A DNA stretch of 7,613 nucleotides from Bacillota bacterium (GTDB lineage: Bacteria; Bacillota; Limnochordia; Darwinibacteriales; Darwinibacteriaceae): contig JAAYSR010000179.1 of the NCBI GenBank assembly GCA_012518325.1, forward strand, positions 1 through 7,613, given 5' to 3'. The translations under genes and the position numbers were made by a program. Of the stretch, positions 7,044 to 7,613 are shown piece after piece; positions within the stretch are counted from its first letter, which is position 1, and each line of letters begins with the position of its first letter. The notes beneath the pieces are model-generated. The model was given only the letters and a program-made list of their open reading frames with translations. It did not search any database and was not told where the DNA came from.

Positions 7044-7613
7044 TTACAGCACAAAGAGAAAGATCATCAAGAAATGCAGCACTGTACCTAAGCCGACGAA
7101 AATGTGAAAGATCTCGTGGAAGCCAAACTTCTTCGGCACAAAATTGAAAATCTTAGTGGCGTAGACAACCGCACCAAAAGTGTAAGAAGCTCCGCCTGCC
7201 ACCATCAGCACCAATGCCGGCCCAGGCAGAGTCTGGATCAGCTGATTAAAGGGAATAACCGCCATCCAGCCCAGAGCCAGGTAAAAAGCGGCAGTCAGAC
7301 CCCGGGGCAAGCCCACTAACCAGATCTTCAAAACCGCGCCCAGAGCACAGAGCCCCCAAATGACAGCCAGCATCATCCAGCGCCATGTCCCCTCCAGTCC
7401 ATAGTACAGCACAGGCGTGTACGTTCCCGCAATCAGCAGATAGATGGAGATATGGTCCAGCTTGCGCAGAATCAGTTCCTTGCCGGGCGTTGTCTGCACC
7501 CAGTGGTACAGCGTACTGGCACCATAAAGGAGCACAATGCTCAAACCGAAAACCAGGCCTGCAAGCACTCCCTGCACCGACCCCCAGGCTTTCCAAACCA
7601 GCAGCACCAGGCC
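7044..7613 (-). CDS. trhA: Hemolysin III / TrhA family (PAQR-like) membrane protein, 5' partial
   Basis: The gene runs off the right edge; 189 residues are visible of a family usually about 210-220 long, so roughly the first 25-30 are missing. A GTG at 7607 is an internal valine codon, not the start. The protein is almost entirely membrane helices. Counting from the edge, it carries the PAQR/HlyIII signature: STLYH (33-37), an Asp in LRKLDHISIYLL (Asp53), and HEIFH (166-170) with a further His180 in the last helix. In the superfamily the Asp and His residues surround a bound metal, and the fold suggests a membrane hydrolase. The hemolysin name comes from one early report and says little about function; TrhA-type members are linked to membrane energetics and lipid homeostasis. 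It ends 23 bases before the MFS gene on the same strand, so the two are likely co-transcribed. Family call is firm, role uncertain. Confidence 0.93.
   Translation of the reverse strand, partial: GLVLLVWKAWGSVQGVLAGLVFGLSIVLLYGASTLYHWVQTTPGKELILRKLDHISIYLLIAGTYTPVLYYGLEGTWRWMMLAVIWGLCALGAVLKIWLVGLPRGLTAAFYLALGWMAVIPFNQLIQTLPGPALVLMVAGGASYTFGAVVYATKIFNFVPKKFGFHEIFHIFVGLGTVLHFLMIFLFVL

Overview
The window looks like chromosomal DNA of a Bacillota (Firmicutes)-type bacterium of moderate GC content. The grounds are strong AGGAGG-like ribosome binding sites, several Rho-independent terminators with short T-tracts, a BmrC/BmrD-type ABC exporter pair, a DUF5808/bacterial-PH membrane protein and an FMN riboswitch that works through an intrinsic terminator. 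This is inference from gene content and signals; no species can be named.

Layout. Bases 1-3232 (+) hold two ABC exporter half-transporters (the first cut by the window edge) in one tight operon, closed by a terminator at 3233-3255. Bases 3256-4167 (-) encode a four-helix membrane protein with DUF5808 and bPH_5 domains, running head-on into the exporter operon. The 391-bp gap 4168-4558 is densely regulatory. It holds a small palindrome near the start of the minus-strand gene, a near-consensus sigma-A promoter (TTGACC-N17-TATAAT), a complete FMN riboswitch aptamer (4313-4426) and a strong intrinsic terminator (4467-4500). Bases 4559-5833 (+) encode a secreted family-1 solute-binding protein resembling UgpB, the only gene between that leader and the next terminator (5847-5879). 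Bases 5857-7020 (-) encode a DHA1-like MFS transporter, and 7044-7613 (-) a hemolysin III/TrhA-family (PAQR) membrane protein cut by the window edge. These two probably share a transcript.

How it fits together. The exporter pair should form a heterodimer with one degenerate and one consensus ATP site. The most notable part is the FMN riboswitch controlling a lone UgpB-like binding protein. FMN riboswitches normally control riboflavin synthesis or known riboflavin transporters, so this protein is a candidate for an undescribed flavin (riboflavin, FMN or precursor) capture component that would borrow a permease/ATPase encoded elsewhere. The leader also shows a clear switching mechanism: the 5' strand of aptamer helix P1 can form a 13-bp duplex with the terminator's 5' arm and loop, so aptamer closure and antitermination exclude each other. 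No mobile elements, CRISPR arrays, tRNA or rRNA genes were seen.
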